Of a DNA stretch of 64,000 nucleotides, positions 63,601 to 64,000 are shown one piece after another. This DNA is from Deinococcus aquaticus (GTDB lineage Bacteria > Deinococcota > Deinococci > Deinococcales > Deinococcaceae): NCBI RefSeq assembly GCF_028622095.1, contig NZ_CP115165.1, forward strand, positions 248,001 to 312,000. Direction: 5' to 3'. Position numbers and translations under genes: made by a program. Every line of letters begins with the position of its first letter. Positions within the stretch are counted from its first letter, which is position 1. A model generated the notes under the pieces. The model was not told the DNA's origin. It saw only the letters and a program-made list of their open reading frames with translations, and made no database searches.

Positions 63601-64000
63601 CGGGTGTACAGCGCGAAGGCGCGCAGGTTCGTGACGAGCACCAGTCCGTACAGGTCGAGGTATTTGGCGACCTGCGTGCCGGTAGCGATATCCGCGACCT
63701 GCTCGGCGGGGGATTTGACTTCCAGCGCGCCCCGGCTGGGCAGCTGGCCGCGCAGGACGTCCTGTTCCTGCCCGCGCTGAAGCTGCCCTGCATCGAAGAA
63801 TCCGCCGTCGGGGATTCCGGCGCCCAGGTTGCTCAGGTGATTCACGGCGTGCACGCGGGGTTTCAGGGTGGCGCCAATACTGCCCAGCAGGCCGAACAGC
63901 GCCGGGTAGTAACTGGTCTCGGCGACGCCTGCGCCGGTGGCGTGCACGGCCCGCACTTCATGGAAGTACGTCTGGACGGCGGTTTCGGCGTTGGGCGTGC
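60648..64000 (-). CDS. Single-chain restriction-modification enzyme (5' end outside window)
   Basis: About 1,116 residues are visible and the frame is still open at the right edge; the first in-window start (GTG, 63956) is probably internal. Order: a PD-(D/E)xK-like nuclease segment (GIPDGGFF...GALEVKSP), a helical linker, an N6-adenine methyltransferase (DPATGTGSYL SAM motif, catalytic LGNPPYSAF), and a target-recognition region. The end resembles the Type ISP C-terminal domain (GDWPRIPLPG). No helicase motifs were seen, so it is more like a Type IIG/ISP-like enzyme. Confidence 0.85.
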   Translation of the reverse strand, partial: TPNAETAVQTYFHEVRAVHATGAGVAETSYYPALFGLLGSIGATLKPRVHAVNHLSNLGAGIPDGGFFDAGQLQRGQEQDVLRGQLPSRGALEVKSPAEQVADIATGTQVAKYLDLYGLVLVTNLRAFALYTRENGQPKLLEHMELAPNAAAFWTLLRDPDAQSAHAAPLAEFLTRALQTGAPLSTPESVAWFLASYAREAKHRLSHTPLEALAPLKRALSEALDLQFQDEQGERFFRSTLIQTLWYGLFSAWVLHSAQQPQLPFNWRAAAWELHLPVMQRLFGELANPSAQHSLNLTDLLDRTAATLARVDVTTFTQKFQGDAVQYFYEPFLAAYDPELRKQFGVWYTPPEVVQYMVERVDTALREQLNLPLGLADPSVYVLDPATGTGSYLTATLDRIWRTLKAQPDFDDATLDDLRAAVKERLIGFEIMPAPYVIAHLRLSQQLARYGVTLRPSDPAHPAKPERAAVYLTNALTNWHTIPEPLSMPELQAEQDAAQHVKKSAPILVILGNPPYSAFNGTSQTEEGDLIAHYKRGLVTEWGIRKFNLDDLYVRFFRIAERKVAQGGRGIVSFISPSSYLSDPSFVVMRSALLNEFNHLTFDNLNGDSRETGKRTPDGQPDPSIFSTPSNRAGIRSGTAVSLLVKTGLGGEPAVQYREFWGAGKGTQLLTALQDGGPAYYPAAPTPANRYTFRPEDSSADYQSWPKVVELAGEAPINGLMEKRGGGLVGFDRAAVEAKMRPYFDSNVTWENYQIINPELSKDASGYDAEATRGRVRTQTRFQARNIVPYLLRAFEVRQAYFSDHSTLWNRSRPTLWAQLPGNSFFVTRPAAAASDEGTPFYFTSNLGDNDALRGHAYYIPVLWRSEAPASDGLFASSEPTLRANLSAQARAYLAALGAPDPDASPAGAALLWHHALAVGFSGAYLSEHAGGIAGDWPRIPLPGSLSALTESAALGARVAALLDDPQVPTRAELGAVGRLKRVGEDVHGYEVRAGWGAVQRGNVVMPGRGRTTERAADGLPPGLGDRVLDVALNDAWVWENVPVPVWEYTIGGYQVMKKWLSYREFGVLGRALTLDEAREVSRMARRLAELVLLGPDLDASYARVQGDVWAWGAER

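Overview
The window reads as chromosomal DNA of a Deinococcus species. The case rests on high G+C coding DNA, an SLH-domain outer-envelope protein, at least four Nudix genes, a TerB protein, RecJ, dispersed small intergenic hairpin repeats, and many start codons lying 6-9 nt behind a TANNNT -10 box, the arrangement of leaderless mRNAs known in Deinococcus. No phage, plasmid, transposase or CRISPR array was seen. The species cannot be named from this sequence alone.

Layout. 1-9.6 kb: a PCuAC-type copper chaperone divergent from a LacI regulator, a FUN14 protein, an ECF sigma factor, a PKD-CAP secreted protein, a molybdopterin-fold protein with a histidine kinase, a DUF4384-like protein and a GH13-CBM20 amylase lipoprotein. 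9.6-19.6 kb: a 2-oxo-acid dehydrogenase E1 alpha/beta pair behind a possible leader peptide, a C39-TPR protein, the rpmH-rnpA-yidD-yidC cluster, and comEA-comEC. 19.6-22.8 kb: an MFS exporter with its MarR regulator and two tandem Nudix genes. 22.8-27.9 kb: a TPP riboswitch and the thiamine uptake/pyrophosphorylation operon thiB-thiP-thiQ-thiN, interrupted by repeats. 27.9-38 kb: a lipase-like lipoprotein, a small membrane protein, hemL with two coupled genes, terB, recJ with a LapA-domain gene, and an SLH-collagen-barrel protein. 38-51 kb: nucleoside phosphorylase, crotonase, HD hydrolase, greA, Nudix and prfA, hom, an SIS protein, tRNA-Arg(CCG), a PpiD/SurA-like foldase, trpS and scpA. 51-55 kb: a tightly overlapped operon argF-GNAT-Nudix-microprotein-argC-aroE-like. 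55-64 kb: an M14 carboxypeptidase, an EamA transporter, an MBL hydrolase, HisJ, and a large single-chain restriction-modification protein cut by the window edge.

The most notable unexplained signals are small and regulatory. A 32-codon leaderless ORF (43909-44007) ends in an ATGA overlap with the RF1 start, which lacks its own Shine-Dalgarno site. A 36-residue CxxC microprotein is joined by ATGA overlaps to both neighbours in the arginine operon. A modular hairpin repeat family abuts stop codons and supplies the comEC start. Two LacI-type palindromes lie inside the amylase coding region and resemble the palindrome in front of the LacI gene. The thi operon carries three repeat copies of two families between its genes.

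Limits: protein calls come from motif recognition without database searches. Start codons without a Shine-Dalgarno site or a -10 box are provisional.
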